From NCBI GenBank assembly GCA_017853555.1, contig JAFMJH010000015.1, forward strand, positions 1 through 43,928: a DNA stretch of 43,928 nucleotides. Reading direction: 5' to 3'. This stretch comes from Steroidobacteraceae bacterium. Lineage in GTDB: Bacteria; Pseudomonadota; Gammaproteobacteria; Steroidobacterales; Steroidobacteraceae. Position numbers and translations under genes: made by a program. The notes under the pieces were generated by a model. The model ran no database searches. It had not been told where the DNA came from and was given only the letters and a program-made list of their open reading frames with translations. This document shows, in pieces, positions 7,759 to 16,987 of this stretch (within the stretch, counting starts at the first letter, position 1; every line of letters starts with the position of its first letter).

Positions 7759-8853
7759 AGGCCCGCCTTCAATGATGCTTCGAGAAACTGGTCGAGATCG
7801 CCGTCGAGCACCGAAGCGGTGTTGCCCACTTCGACGTCGGTGCGCAAATCTTTGATGCGCGACTGGTCGAGCACGTAGCTGCGGATCTGGTGACCCCAGC
7901 TGACGTCGGACTTCGAATCTTCGAGCACCTTGGCGGCGGCGTTGCGCTTGTTGACTTCGAGCTCGTAGAGCTTGGCCTTCAACATCTTCATCGCGGTGGC
8001 GCGATTTTTGTGCTGACTGCGTTCGTTCTGACAGGCGACGACGATCCCCGAGGGCATGTGCCGGATGCGCACCGCCGACTCGGTCTTGTTGACGTGCTGA
8101 CCACCGGCACCACTCGAGCGGTACACGTCCATCTCGAGATCGGCGGGGTTGATGTCGATGTTGATGTCGTCGTCGATTTCGGGCGAGACGAACACGGACG
8201 CGAAAGACGTGTGGCGACGATTGCCCGAATCGAACGGCGATTTGCGCACCAAGCGGTGCACGCCCGTTTCGGTGCGCAGCCAGCCGTAGGCATGATCGCC
8301 TTTGATTTCGATGGTGGCGCTTTTCATGCCCGCCACTTCGCCGGGACTCGAGTCGATGACCTCGGCGGAGAAGCCGCGCGTCGCCGCCCACTTGAGGTAC
8401 ATGCGCAAAATCATCTGCGCCCAGTCCTGCGCCTCGGTACCGCCCGCGCCGGCCTGGATGTCGAGGTAGGCGTTGTGCGAGTCCATCTCGCCACGGAACA
8501 TGCGCTTCAATTCGAGCTTGCGCACTTTGGCTTCGACCTGCGGCAGGTCGCGCTCGACTTCGACGGCGGTTGCCGAATCATCTTCGGCCTCGGCGAGTTC
8601 GAGCAGTTCGACCGAATCACGCACGGCATGGGTCGCCGCGTCGATCTGTTCGAGTTCGGCGACGAGCTTGGCGCGCTCACGCCCGAGCTCCTGTGCCTTG
8701 TCGGGCTTTTGCCAGACGGCCGGGTCTTCGAGTTCCCGGCTGACTTCCTCTAGCCTTTCGCGCTTGAGGTCGTATTCAAAGAAACCCCCTTAAGGAGCTG
8801 ACGCGCTCCTGGAGGTCCGCCAACGATCTTTTCACCAAGCCAAGTTCGATCAT
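7755..8853 (-). CDS. prfB: Peptide chain release factor 2, with programmed +1 frameshift
   Basis: RF2 ends translation at UGA and UAA. The gene is read in two frames. The first 25 codons run from ATG 8853 to CTT 8781-8779, followed by an in-frame TGA at 8778-8776. Skipping one base (8778) continues as [12 protein letters not shown] into the main frame. The site AGGGGG-TTT-CTT-TGA matches the classical prfB recoding signal, in which an internal Shine-Dalgarno sits upstream of CUU UGA. The joined protein is 365 aa, the same as E. coli RF2. The SPF stop-recognition tripeptide (RKSPFDSGN) and catalytic GGQ ([13 protein letters not shown]) are present. It starts 4 bases after the recJ stop and overlaps lysS. 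Confidence 0.97.
8776..8792 (-). promoter_or_regulatory. prfB autoregulatory recoding site
   Basis: Read on the minus strand this is AGGGGG, TTT, CTT, TGA. The purine-rich element pairs with 16S rRNA, CUU is the slippery codon and UGA is the stop read by RF2 itself. Low RF2 favours the +1 shift and therefore more RF2. The arrangement and spacing match E. coli, whose third codon is TAT instead of TTT. Confidence 0.93.
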
Positions 8854-8857
8854 GGCG

Positions 8858-10570
8858 CTAGTTTATCAGATGCTCGACCACGAGCTGCAGACGCCGTTCG
8901 CCCTGGTACTCGTTCACATCGAGTCGATAGACGAGTCGCGCGCTCTGCGGCACCGGCGCAGCGGGGTCGCGTCCCTGGAAATGATTGAAGGCGATCGCGT
9001 CGAACCGTCGCCCCGTGCCTTCGAGCTCGACCCACATCTTGAGGTGCTTCTCGCCCACCACGCGCGTGCGTTCGATGCGAAAGCGTTGATCGAACGACGG
9101 TTCGGGGAATGCCTGCCCCCAAGGCCCGCCGCCGCGAATCGCCTCGGCGACCGGCAAGGCGATCTCCTCGACCGCGAGTTCACCATCGGTCTCGATGCGA
9201 TCGGCGAGCGACCCGCCTTGCTGCCAGCGCGTCACTTCGGCATCGAAGGCGCGCGAAAACTCGGTGAGGCGCGCGAGCTCGAGCGTGAGTCCCGCGGCCA
9301 TCGCATGACCGCCGAAGCGCGGCAGCAACCCCGGTTCGCGCGTCGAGATCGCCTCGAGCACGTCGCGCACGTGCACGCCGGCGACCGAACGCGCCGAGCC
9401 GCGCAGCAGACCATTGCCGGCATCGGCGAAGGCGATGACCGGTCTACGCAGACGATCTTTGACGCGACCGGCGACCAAGCCCACCACACCCTGGTGCCAA
9501 CCCGGATCGTACAAACACACGCCGGCACGATCGCGCACGCTGCCGCTGCTCGCGCCATCGAGCAGATGTTTCACCGCTGCCATCGCCTGCGCCTGCATGC
9601 CGGCCTCGATCGCGCGACGCTCGACGTTCAATTGATCGAGACGCGCGGCAAGCGCGAGCGCCTCGGTCGGCGAATCGGTGACGAGACACCGTATGCCGAG
9701 CGACATGTCGTCGAGTCGGCCGGCCGCATTCAAGCGCGGCCCCGCCGCGAACCCGAAATCGGCCGCGATGACCCCTGCCAGCGAGCGACCACCCACTTCG
9801 AGCAACGCACGCACCCCCGGCGTACAGCGGCCCGCACGCACGCGCGCGAGACCTTGCGCGACGAGCACGCGATTGTTGTCATCCAGCGGCACGACGTCGG
9901 CCACCGTGCCGAGGGCCACGAGATCCAGCCATTGCGCCGGCGAAGGCAGCGTGCGATCGCCGAGCGCGCGATGCAGCGCCGCCATGACGTAGAATGCGAC
10001 GCCCACGCCCGCGAGCGAGCGCGATGCGAACCGGGCGCCCGGTACGTTGGGATTCACGATCACGTTCGCGGCCGGCAACGCTGCGCCGGCCAGATGATGG
10101 TCGGTGACCAGCACGTCGATGCCGCGCTCGCGCGCCGCGGCGACGCCCTCGATGCTCGAGATGCCGTTGTCCACCGTGACGATCAATCCCGGCGCGCGCT
10201 GCGCGGCGAGCGCCACGATTTCGGGCGACAAGCCGTAACCGTACTCGAAGCGGTTCGGCACCAGAAAATCGACTTGCGGAAACCCGAAGGCGCGCAGCGC
10301 ACGCACGATCAGCGCCGAACTCGTCGCGCCATCGGCATCGAAATCACCGACCACGAGCACGAGCGTGCCGCGCGCACGATGCTCGAGCAGCAATGCCACG
10401 GCCGCATCGACACCCTCGAGCGTGCCGACCGGCAACAGGCGCTCGAGCCCGTGCGAAAGTTGCGACGGATCGTCGATGCCGCGCGCCGCATACGCACGCG
10501 CGAGCACCGGCGGCAATGCGACGAGTCGCGCGAGGCGCGCAGGGTCGATTGGTCGCCGGTCGATCTTCAC
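8858..10570 (-). CDS. recJ: Single-stranded-DNA-specific exonuclease RecJ
   Basis: This 5'-3' single-strand DNA exonuclease (570 aa) acts in recombination and mismatch repair. DHH-superfamily motif I, VGDFDADGATSSAL, holds D76, D78 and D80. The DHH motif is at residues 157-159 in VLVTDHHLAG. The DHHA1 domain has GRLDDMSLG further upstream in the chain and the C-terminal RFGGHAMAAGLTL motif. GTG 10570 is chosen because it overlaps the upstream stop (GTGA) and fits the family N-terminus (VKIDRRP). The protein is complete and close to the E. coli length of 577. Confidence 0.96.
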   Translation of the reverse strand: MKIDRRPIDPARLARLVALPPVLARAYAARGIDDPSQLSHGLERLLPVGTLEGVDAAVALLLEHRARGTLVLVVGDFDADGATSSALIVRALRAFGFPQVDFLVPNRFEYGYGLSPEIVALAAQRAPGLIVTVDNGISSIEGVAAARERGIDVLVTDHHLAGAALPAANVIVNPNVPGARFASRSLAGVGVAFYVMAALHRALGDRTLPSPAQWLDLVALGTVADVVPLDDNNRVLVAQGLARVRAGRCTPGVRALLEVGGRSLAGVIAADFGFAAGPRLNAAGRLDDMSLGIRCLVTDSPTEALALAARLDQLNVERRAIEAGMQAQAMAAVKHLLDGASSGSVRDRAGVCLYDPGWHQGVVGLVAGRVKDRLRRPVIAFADAGNGLLRGSARSVAGVHVRDVLEAISTREPGLLPRFGGHAMAAGLTLELARLTEFSRAFDAEVTRWQQGGSLADRIETDGELAVEEIALPVAEAIRGGGPWGQAFPEPSFDQRFRIERTRVVGEKHLKMWVELEGTGRRFDAIAFNHFQGRDPAAPVPQSARLVYRLDVNEYQGERRLQLVVEHLIN

Positions 10571-11529
10571 GACAGCGCCTCGGACAAATCCCGTCGCGGC
10601 CGCCAAAACCGCCAGCGATCACGCGCGACGAGTGTCGTCGCGCGATCGTTGCCGAGCACGGTGAGCCGATCGATCGTGCCGCTCTGCAAGGCCGCGACCG
10701 CCTGTTCGTAAGCCGTGCGCTCCCACGATGCGAGCACCCACAACTGCATCGGCCCCGAGGTCATCGCACGCGCGAGCGTGCGCGACAGATCCGCTTCGGG
10801 CACCGAACAGCTCGCACCCGCGAGCGCGCAGACCGCGCGCACCCACGGATCCGCACTGCAAAACTCGAGCGCCGCGCCGGCGTCGAATGGCGATTCCGAG
10901 CGCGCGATGCCGTCGCGCCGCGTCACGCCGCCGCCCCACAACCACAAGGCGCTGATCCGCGGCAGACCCGCTTGTTCGCGCCGTCGATTGAGCGGCAGAT
11001 CGTGCAACCACATTTGAATCTCGCTCCCGAGTCGCCGCAGCGTTGCAGCACCCGCGCCGGCGATCGCCGCATCGTCGAGGGTCGCGCCGAGCATGCGCGC
11101 GGGCTCGGCCGCCTGCGCACCGGGCGTCTCGAGACCGCCGAGCAACCATTGCATCGCGGCCACGCGCCGCAACTCGAGGCCATCGCCTCCGAACACCTGC
11201 GCAAACGCCGTGACGAGTTCGTCGGAATCGTGTTCGGAGAGCGACAGGATCGCATCAGCCGGCACGTGCACGCTCGCCAGACCCGCCTGCCAATGCATCG
11301 GCGTCGCGAGCCACCATTCATCCGCAGCGAGCCCCGCCGCAGCGGCGACGACTTCGGCGGGTTGCGCGAGCGCGAGATCGCCGCGCCCGAGACGTCGCGC
11401 GAACACGCTGCGCCAGCCGCCGACCAGGAGACGCGCGCCCGCATAGCGCAAGCGCAGCGCATCGCGGGCTTGCGCCGCCGCACCGGAGTGCAGATAGAGA
11501 TCATCGAAAACGAGCACCAGTTCACGCAC
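10567..11529 (-). CDS. RpfE-like (COG4255) protein
   Basis: This 320-aa protein resembles the RpfE/COG4255 family, whose genes often lie just upstream of recJ. Features include MQWLL, an ISALWLWGGGV motif near residue 190-205, and a C-terminal WVLASWER segment. Members are sometimes annotated as phosphoglycerate-mutase-like, but no catalytic function is established for this group as far as I know. In Xanthomonas, rpfE sits in the rpf region with recJ, prfB and lysS, where it has a modest regulatory effect. No signal peptide or membrane helix is apparent. It starts with GTG 11529 and its stop overlaps recJ (GTGA). The neighbouring rpfF/C/G signalling genes are not in this window. Confidence 0.7.
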   Translation of the reverse strand: MRELVLVFDDLYLHSGAAAQARDALRLRYAGARLLVGGWRSVFARRLGRGDLALAQPAEVVAAAAGLAADEWWLATPMHWQAGLASVHVPADAILSLSEHDSDELVTAFAQVFGGDGLELRRVAAMQWLLGGLETPGAQAAEPARMLGATLDDAAIAGAGAATLRRLGSEIQMWLHDLPLNRRREQAGLPRISALWLWGGGVTRRDGIARSESPFDAGAALEFCSADPWVRAVCALAGASCSVPEADLSRTLARAMTSGPMQLWVLASWERTAYEQAVAALQSGTIDRLTVLGNDRATTLVARDRWRFWRPRRDLSEALS

Positions 11530-11549
11530 ATCGCGTATGTTATCGGAGC

Positions 11550-11924
11550 ATGGGACTGATGGCGGACAACCGTACGACGGCGAACCTCGTGCGCAGCTAC
11601 GCGCGCAGCGAAATCCGCATCGGCGACACCCTGTACACCCGCCCGTTGCGGCTCGCGGCGAGCAGCCTCGAACTCTTGACCGTACAGACGCCGCAAGAAC
11701 TCGGCGACGCCGAGTTCGAGCCGCTGCTCGCGCTGCGTCCGGAGCTCGTCATCGTCGGCTGGGGCGGCGGGCAGCTGTTTCTGCCGGCGGCGCAGCGCAG
11801 CTGGTTCCTGCAGCGGCGCATCGGCATCGAAACCATGGAATTGGGCGCCGCCTGCCGCACCTACAACTTGTTGGTGCAGGACGAGCGCGCCGTGATCGCG
11901 CTGTTGTTCCCGCTCGCCGCCTGA
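11550..11924 (+). CDS. Mth938-like (DUF498/NDUFAF3-type) protein
   Basis: This protein (124 aa, or 121 from ATG 11559) matches the Mth938-like fold family (DUF498). It has the central LVIVGWGGGQLF stretch and the GIGIE-like RRIGIETMELGAACRTYNLL segment. The mitochondrial member NDUFAF3 helps assemble respiratory complex I; bacterial members have no firm function. GGAG lies immediately before ATG 11550, and GGGA lies just before ATG 11559, so the second start is slightly better spaced. It diverges from the RpfE-like gene across only 20 bases and converges with pcm, leaving 22 bases. Confidence 0.82.
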   Translation: MGLMADNRTTANLVRSYARSEIRIGDTLYTRPLRLAASSLELLTVQTPQELGDAEFEPLLALRPELVIVGWGGGQLFLPAAQRSWFLQRRIGIETMELGAACRTYNLLVQDERAVIALLFPLAA

Positions 11925-11946
11925 GCGGCGCGCCGCATCGAGCGCG

Positions 11947-12609
11947 TTACGCCACCCCGGGCTGCAGCGGCACGAACGACACGCTGCCGAGCGGCATTTT
12001 TTCGATGCGATCCTCGCGCCGCGTGTAACGCATCAACTCCTGACCGCCCTCGCCGCCCACGGGCATGATGAGCCGCCCGTTGTCGGCGAGTTGCGCGAGC
12101 AAGGCCTCGGGCACGGCCAGCGGCGCAGCCGCCACCAGAATGCCGTCGTAGGGCGCGTTCGATTTCCAACCTTCGATGCCGTCGCCGTGTCGAAACCGCA
12201 CGTGGCGCACGCCGAGTTCTTTGAGGCGCGCTTTGGCGCGCGCGAGCAGCGGCTCGATACGCTCGATGCTGTTGATCCGGCCCACGAGACCGGCGAGCAC
12301 CGCCGTCTGGTAACCGCAACCCGTGCCCACTTCGAGCACGTTGTGCAACGGCCCGCCCGCCAGCAACGCCTCGCTCATGCGCGCGACGATGTAGGGCTGC
12401 GAAATCGTCTGCCCGAAGCCGATCGGCAAGGCCGTATCTTCGTAGGCGCGGCTCGCCAGCGCCTCGTCGACGAAAATATGCCGCGGCACGGTGCGTATCC
12501 GTTCGAGCACTTCGGCGCTGCGGATGCCCTGCTCGCGCAGGCGCTGCACGAGTCGGTCGCGCGTGCGCGCCGAAGTCATGCCGATGCCGGCGAAGCGAGG
12601 ATCGGTCAC
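11947..12609 (-). CDS. pcm: Protein-L-isoaspartate O-methyltransferase
   Basis: This SAM-dependent enzyme (220 aa) methylates L-isoaspartyl residues in aged proteins to start their repair. The SAM-binding motif [16 protein letters not shown] is near residues 90-105. [24 protein letters not shown] and the RFRHGDG motif are all family hallmarks. GTG 12609 overlaps the surE stop (GTGA). An internal ATG at 12579 (MTSARTRD) is an alternative start. surE-pcm is the standard gammaproteobacterial pair. nlpD and rpoS, which usually follow pcm, are absent; the next gene is convergent. Confidence 0.96.
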   Translation of the reverse strand: MTDPRFAGIGMTSARTRDRLVQRLREQGIRSAEVLERIRTVPRHIFVDEALASRAYEDTALPIGFGQTISQPYIVARMSEALLAGGPLHNVLEVGTGCGYQTAVLAGLVGRINSIERIEPLLARAKARLKELGVRHVRFRHGDGIEGWKSNAPYDGILVAAAPLAVPEALLAQLADNGRLIMPVGGEGGQELMRYTRREDRIEKMPLGSVSFVPLQPGVA

Positions 12610-13364
12610 CGCTCGAGCTCGCCGAGCCAGCGTGACACCGTATCGAGGGCTGCGTGACGCGTGAGGTCGGTCTGCAACGGCGTCACCGACACATAACCGT
12701 TGGCCACGGCGTGGAAATCGGTACCCGGGCCACCATCCTGCTCGCTGCCGGCCGGCCCCACCCAATACACCTTGCGACCGCGCGGATCGTCGCTCGCCGT
12801 GACGCGCTCGGACCGATGTCGATGACCGAGTCGGGTGGTGGCGAAGCCGCGCAACTCGCCGAACGGCCGGTGCGGCACGTTGACGTTCAAAATCATGCTG
12901 CGATCGAGCGGATGCGCGAGCAAGTGCTCGACCATCATGCGCGCGACCTTCGCCGCGGCACTGTAATCGGCCTCGCCGCTCTCGGGTCGCAGCAGGGAAA
13001 ACGCGAGCGTGGGCAGACCCAGGAAGCGCCCTTCGACCGCGGCGGCGACGGTGCCCGAATAGAGGACGTCGTCACCCAGATTCTCGCCGTCGTTGATGCC
13101 GGAGACGACCATGTCGTGCTCGAAGTCGAACAGACCCGAAATCGCCAGATGCACGCAATCGGTCGGCGTGCCGGTGACGAAGTACGAATCCGTCTCGACG
13201 CGCGTGACGCGCAACGGCACATCGAGGGTCAGCGAATTGCTCGCCCCGCTCTTGTTGCGATCGGGGGCGACGACGGTGAGCTCGGCGAGTCCCGTGAGCG
13301 CCTCGCGCAGCGCGAGTATGCCGCGGGCGCGATAGCCGTCGTCGTTGCTGATGAGTATCTTCAT
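12606..13364 (-). CDS. surE: 5'-nucleotidase/survival protein SurE
   Basis: SurE is a metal-dependent 5'/3'-nucleotidase (252 aa) linked to stationary-phase survival. The N-terminus [10 protein letters not shown] carries the metal-binding NDDG motif at residues 7-10. [14 protein letters not shown] and [22 protein letters not shown] are the other conserved metal and phosphate-binding segments. The ATG at 13364 gives the usual length. It is translationally coupled to pcm. No strong ribosome binding site is seen, and a possible -10 (TATATT, 13382-13377) lies so close that the transcript leader may be very short. Confidence 0.97.
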   Translation of the reverse strand: MKILISNDDGYRARGILALREALTGLAELTVVAPDRNKSGASNSLTLDVPLRVTRVETDSYFVTGTPTDCVHLAISGLFDFEHDMVVSGINDGENLGDDVLYSGTVAAAVEGRFLGLPTLAFSLLRPESGEADYSAAAKVARMMVEHLLAHPLDRSMILNVNVPHRPFGELRGFATTRLGHRHRSERVTASDDPRGRKVYWVGPAGSEQDGGPGTDFHAVANGYVSVTPLQTDLTRHAALDTVSRWLGELER

Positions 13365-13376
13365 GGCGAGCCGCGA

Positions 13377-13384
13377 AATATACT
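13377..13384. promoter_or_regulatory. Possible back-to-back -10 elements for smr (+) and surE (-)
   Basis: The 47-base gap between surE and the Smr gene holds TATACT on the plus strand (13379-13384) and TATATT on the minus strand (13382-13377). They overlap, so polymerase binding in the two directions would be mutually exclusive. Neither has a convincing -35 at 16-18 bases. Low confidence. Confidence 0.3.
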
Positions 13385-13411
13385 CAAAACCCGGTGCCCG
13401 GAGGTAGCAGG

Positions 13412-13942
13412 ATGCAAAAGCTCGCGGACGAGGAGCGGCGCGTGTTCCGCGAAGCGATGCGCGACGTCCAGCCGCTGGCGCATGCGCCGCGGGTCTCCCA
13501 CCGCCGCAAACCCAAGCCCAAAGCGCGTTTTCGGCGTCGTGACGAAGCCGAAGTGCTGATCGAGAGCCTGAAGTTCAGCGAAGCGCAGCTCGACGTCGAA
13601 ACCGGGGATTCGCTGAACTTCCGTCGTCCGGGCGTGCAAGACACGGTGCTGCGCAAATTGCGCCGCGGCCAATACCGCATCGAATCGGAGATCGACCTGC
13701 ACGGCCTCACCTTGCGCGAAGCCAAGGCCGAGTTGCGCGTGTTCCTGGCGCGCGCCATCGCGCGCCAATTGCGCTGCGTGCGCATCGTGCACGGCAAGGG
13801 GCTCGGCTCCGGCCCGCGCGGACCGGTGCTCAAGCACGCGGTGAACGGTTTGCTGCAACGCACCGATCGCGTCGTCGCATTCTGCTCGGCGCGACCGGTC
13901 GACGGCGGTACCGGCGCGATCTACGTACTACTGCACAGCTGA
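13412..13942 (+). CDS. Smr-domain protein
   Basis: This 176-aa protein has a C-terminal Smr (small MutS-related) domain at about residues 93-175. It includes EIDLHGLTLREAK with the DLHG motif at 95-98, VRIVHGKGLGSG with HGKG at 127-130, and the closing GGTGAIYVLL. Stand-alone Smr proteins such as E. coli SmrA/SmrB have nicking or RNA endonuclease activity; SmrB acts on collided ribosomes. The N-terminal half is Arg/Lys-rich, as in SmrB-type proteins. ATG 13412 has GGAGG 7 bases upstream. It is on the opposite strand to its neighbours and its stop lies 1 base from that of the isomerase gene. Confidence 0.92.
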   Translation: MQKLADEERRVFREAMRDVQPLAHAPRVSHRRKPKPKARFRRRDEAEVLIESLKFSEAQLDVETGDSLNFRRPGVQDTVLRKLRRGQYRIESEIDLHGLTLREAKAELRVFLARAIARQLRCVRIVHGKGLGSGPRGPVLKHAVNGLLQRTDRVVAFCSARPVDGGTGAIYVLLHS

Positions 13943-13943
13943 T

Positions 13944-14693
13944 TCAAGTCGCACGTGCCGCGAGCAACTGGCGCATCGCGGCGCGCGTCTCCTCGCTCGC
14001 CCAACCGTCGGCGAGCAACGTGTCGAGCGACTCGCGCGGCGCCGCATACAGCGCAACGAGATCACCGCGCGTCAACGCGCGCGTGCGCGCATAGGCCTGC
14101 TCCGGCAGACGCAACAGTTCGCGCGCGTGTGCATGCGCACGCTCGATCACCGCCTCCGCAGGCGCGAGCTCATCGACAAGCCCCGCCGCGAGTGCCGCAG
14201 CGGAGTCGAGCATCAGGCCGCGCGGCAACATCGATGCGGCGCGCGCGGCACCGACCAGGCGCTCGAACGCGCGATAGACCGTATCACCCGGATAGAGGCC
14301 CACCTGCACCTCGTTGAGACCGATGCGAAACTCGCCCTGCGCCATGATGCGGTGATCGCACAGCATCGCGATCACCATGCCACCGGCCGGACAATGCCCG
14401 GTGATGGCGGCGACCACGGGCTTCGGCGATCGCACCAGTCGTTCCTGCAGACGCCAAAAACCGCGTACCAAAGATTCCACCACCGGGCGCTCGCCCGTCA
14501 CCTCGCGCACGTCGAGCCCGGCCGAGAAAATCCCGGGCGCCCCCGCAAGCACGATCGCCCCGCACTCGGGCGCGGCAAATTGTCGCTCGAGCGCCGCATC
14601 GAGCGCCTCGATCAATGCGCGATCGAGCGCATTGACCGGCGCCCTCGCCAAGCGGATTTCGCAGACGCGATCGACCTGCCGCAGCTCAAGCAT
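13944..14693 (-). CDS. Enoyl-CoA isomerase/hydratase family protein (ECI1-like)
   Basis: This crotonase-fold enzyme (249 aa) most resembles mitochondrial 3,2-trans-enoyl-CoA isomerase (ECI1), which moves double bonds during beta-oxidation of unsaturated fatty acids. Supporting motifs are PGIFSAGLDV (residues 53-62), GHCPAGG forming the oxyanion hole, LCDHRI, and FRIGLNEVQVGL, in which E128 aligns with the single catalytic Glu of ECI1. Hydratases need a second Glu, which I do not see. ATG 14693 is preferred over 14699 because GGAGG is 6 bases upstream. It overlaps the truD stop by 8 bases. A fatty-acid gene between truD and surE is not the usual order. Confidence 0.82.
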   Translation of the reverse strand: MLELRQVDRVCEIRLARAPVNALDRALIEALDAALERQFAAPECGAIVLAGAPGIFSAGLDVREVTGERPVVESLVRGFWRLQERLVRSPKPVVAAITGHCPAGGMVIAMLCDHRIMAQGEFRIGLNEVQVGLYPGDTVYRAFERLVGAARAASMLPRGLMLDSAAALAAGLVDELAPAEAVIERAHAHARELLRLPEQAYARTRALTRGDLVALYAAPRESLDTLLADGWASEETRAAMRQLLAARAT

Positions 14694-15768
14694 GTTCATC
14701 CTCCAGAACTTCACCGCCCGAATCCAAAAGTTCGCGAATCACGGCCGTCGCGAAACTGCCGGCGCGCAGTGCAAAGCTCAATTGCAGCGCATCGGCATCG
14801 AGCCACGCCCATTCGAACTCGCGCACCGCCACGCGCAACGGCCGGCGCGCGAACTCGACGCGCGCCGCCGTGACGAACTCGATCGCGTCCGCAAAGCGCG
14901 TGGCCACGTGCTGTTCCAGATCATTCACCACACCTTCGACGCCCGACTCGCCCTCACCCCACATCGGACCGGTGGGGTGCACGTCGAATTCGGCGAGCCG
15001 CGCCTCGAGCGTCGCGTCGACCGTCTCGACCACGAAGCTCGAATTTCGTCCGTCGAGATTGGCGCGCTCGGCGACGAACAAACGATTCCAGGATCCTTGC
15101 GCGATGCGCTCGGCGAGCACGGCATTGAAGATGAGGCTGCGCGCAGCCGACACGGCGAAACCGATCTCGCGCTGCGGCGGCGCCCCCGGCAGCAATGCGC
15201 GCAGATTGGACAAGCCACGCCCGAAACGCTGCGGACCAAAATAATTGGGTACGCCCTCGCGCGCCAAGGTAGCAAGGCGCGACTCGAGCACGGCGCGATC
15301 GCCGATGACGTCGCGCAGCACGATGCGAAACCGGTTCCCCGCGAGCGCACCACGCGGCAACTTGCGCGCATGCGCGTGCGCCTCGAGCACTTGCCAACCC
15401 TCGCCGTGCACGCCCTGCCAATCTTCGGGTGCGCGTTTGCGTCGCGGCACCGTGAACCATTGGGTCGTGACGGCGTTTCGATCCTTGAGGCCGGCGTAAC
15501 CCACTTCGAACTGACGAGCGCCCGCGCGCGTCGCCAACTCGCGCGCCACCCAGCCCGTATTGGCGCCGCACTTGCGCACGCGCAGCAACAGATGTTCGCC
15601 CGCACCCGACGGCTCGAACCCGAGTTGTTCGTCGACCTGAAAATCTTCGGGCGTACTGCGCAGGCGTGCGCGTGCGATCACCGACTCGACGGCGCGCGGT
15701 GGCGCGAGCGCGAGCCGCTCCCAACCCGGATCGAGCGCGGCTACTGCGCCCTGCGGATCGCCGCTCAA
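14686..15768 (-). CDS. truD: tRNA pseudouridine(13) synthase TruD
   Basis: This enzyme (360 aa) makes pseudouridine 13 in tRNA-Glu. The catalytic Asp is D96 in [16 protein letters not shown], matching the family GxKDxxA motif. NYFGPQRFG and [10 protein letters not shown] are other conserved TruD segments, and GPMWGEGE lies in the TRUD insertion domain. I favour TTG 15768, which overlaps the ispF stop as TTGA, the same arrangement as many pairs here; ATG starts occur only further upstream inside ispF. ispF-truD-surE is a conserved order, interrupted here by the isomerase and Smr genes. Confidence 0.93.
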   Translation of the reverse strand: MSGDPQGAVAALDPGWERLALAPPRAVESVIARARLRSTPEDFQVDEQLGFEPSGAGEHLLLRVRKCGANTGWVARELATRAGARQFEVGYAGLKDRNAVTTQWFTVPRRKRAPEDWQGVHGEGWQVLEAHAHARKLPRGALAGNRFRIVLRDVIGDRAVLESRLATLAREGVPNYFGPQRFGRGLSNLRALLPGAPPQREIGFAVSAARSLIFNAVLAERIAQGSWNRLFVAERANLDGRNSSFVVETVDATLEARLAEFDVHPTGPMWGEGESGVEGVVNDLEQHVATRFADAIEFVTAARVEFARRPLRVAVREFEWAWLDADALQLSFALRAGSFATAVIRELLDSGGEVLEDEHA

Positions 15769-16238
15769 CGCGGGCCGAGCAGGACGCTCGCCATCGCCGC
15801 CAGACCTTCGCCTCGTCCGATGTAACCGAGCTTCTCGGTGGTGGTCGCTTTCACGTTCACCACATCGACGTCGATGTTCAAAAGTTCGGCGATGCGCGCA
15901 CGCATGGGCTCGCGGTGGGCACCGAGTCGCGGCGCTTCGGCCAACACGGTGAGATCGGCGTTCACCACTCGCCACCCCCGCTCAGCCAGCATCGCCACCG
16001 CCGCCGACACGAAATGTGCGCTGTCCGCCCCGCGCCATGTCGGGTCGCTGTCGGGAAAATGTTGGCCGATGTCGCCTAGCCCGGCGGCACCGAGCAACGC
16101 GTCGCACAAGGCGTGCAGCAGAACGTCGCCATCCGAGTGTGCGCGCACACCCCGATCGTGCGGTACGCGCACGCCGCCGAGCATCACGTGATCGCCCGGC
16201 CCGAAGGCATGTACGTCAAAACCCGAACCGATACGCAT
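15765..16238 (-). CDS. ispF: 2-C-methyl-D-erythritol 2,4-cyclodiphosphate synthase
   Basis: IspF (157 aa) catalyses the cyclisation step of the MEP isoprenoid pathway. [12 protein letters not shown] contains the zinc ligands D8 and H10. [18 protein letters not shown] carries the third ligand and a conserved helix, and [19 protein letters not shown] is the substrate-binding signature near the C-terminus. The ATG at 16238 overlaps the ispD stop by one base (TGATG). Length is normal. Confidence 0.97.
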   Translation of the reverse strand: MRIGSGFDVHAFGPGDHVMLGGVRVPHDRGVRAHSDGDVLLHALCDALLGAAGLGDIGQHFPDSDPTWRGADSAHFVSAAVAMLAERGWRVVNADLTVLAEAPRLGAHREPMRARIAELLNIDVDVVNVKATTTEKLGYIGRGEGLAAMASVLLGPR

Positions 16239-16978
16239 CAACGTTCTCCCGCAAATTCGACCGCTTGCAGAATGCGTCCGGCGAGACCGAAATCCGCCGG
16301 CGTCGTGACCTTGAGGTTGGTCGACTCGCCCGTGACGAGCTGCGGCGCACCGCCTGCCCATTCGATGGCCTGCGCCTCGTCGGTCGGCACTCGACCCTCA
16401 CGCTGCGCGGCGAGCAAGGCCGCGTGCAAGGCACCGAGGCGGAACATCTGCGGCGTGAGCGCGCGCCACAGGGATTCGCGCGCCACGGTATCGCTCACGC
16501 GCACGCCCGCGGCGTGCGGCGCGCCACGTTTGAGCGTGTCGGCGAGCGGCAGCGCGAGCAGCCCGCCGTCGAGCGCCTCGCCCGCGGCGTGTCGCAGCAC
16601 CGTGCCACGCAGTGCGGCGATCTCGCCGGCACTCACGCAAGGGCGAGCGGCATCGTGCACGAGCACCCAAGCATCGGCCGCCACGCCGCTCGCGAGCAGC
16701 GCGTCGAGCGCCGCGCGCACCGAATCGGCCCGCTCGGCACCGCCTTCGCAATCGCGCACCCGCGCACCGAGCGCCGCACGCAGCGCCGGCCAATGTGCAT
16801 CGCCGCGCGACACCGCCACCATCACGCCGGCGCACGCGGCATCGGCGAGAAACGGACGCAGCGCCCACTCGAGCATGCTGCGCCCGTGCAAAGACAAATA
16901 TTGTTTGGGGAGTTCAGCGCCGAAGCGCTGTCCGCGCCCGGCCGCCGGCATGACGAGCCAGTAGCGGCCGGCGTCCAT
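16238..16978 (-). CDS. ispD: 2-C-methyl-D-erythritol 4-phosphate cytidylyltransferase
   Basis: IspD (246 aa) transfers CMP to MEP, the third step of the MEP pathway. The nucleotidyltransferase signature [18 protein letters not shown] is at residues 11-28. [12 protein letters not shown] and [16 protein letters not shown] are the other conserved segments. The ATG at 16978 is 9 bases after the ftsB stop. With Dxr (35614-36789) three enzymes of the pathway are in this window; the product feeds UppS at 37598. Confidence 0.97.
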   Translation of the reverse strand: MDAGRYWLVMPAAGRGQRFGAELPKQYLSLHGRSMLEWALRPFLADAACAGVMVAVSRGDAHWPALRAALGARVRDCEGGAERADSVRAALDALLASGVAADAWVLVHDAARPCVSAGEIAALRGTVLRHAAGEALDGGLLALPLADTLKRGAPHAAGVRVSDTVARESLWRALTPQMFRLGALHAALLAAQREGRVPTDEAQAIEWAGGAPQLVTGESTNLKVTTPADFGLAGRILQAVEFAGER

Positions 16979-16987
16979 GCGAACGCC

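Noticed and set aside
8755-8853. prfB as a frameshifted pseudogene or sequencing error
   Set aside because: The stop and flanking bases match the known recoding site exactly and the joined protein has the family length.
11925-11946. GCGGCGCGCCGC between the convergent Mth938-like gene and pcm as a terminator
   Set aside because: It is a self-complementary run with no loop space for a long stem and no T-tract.
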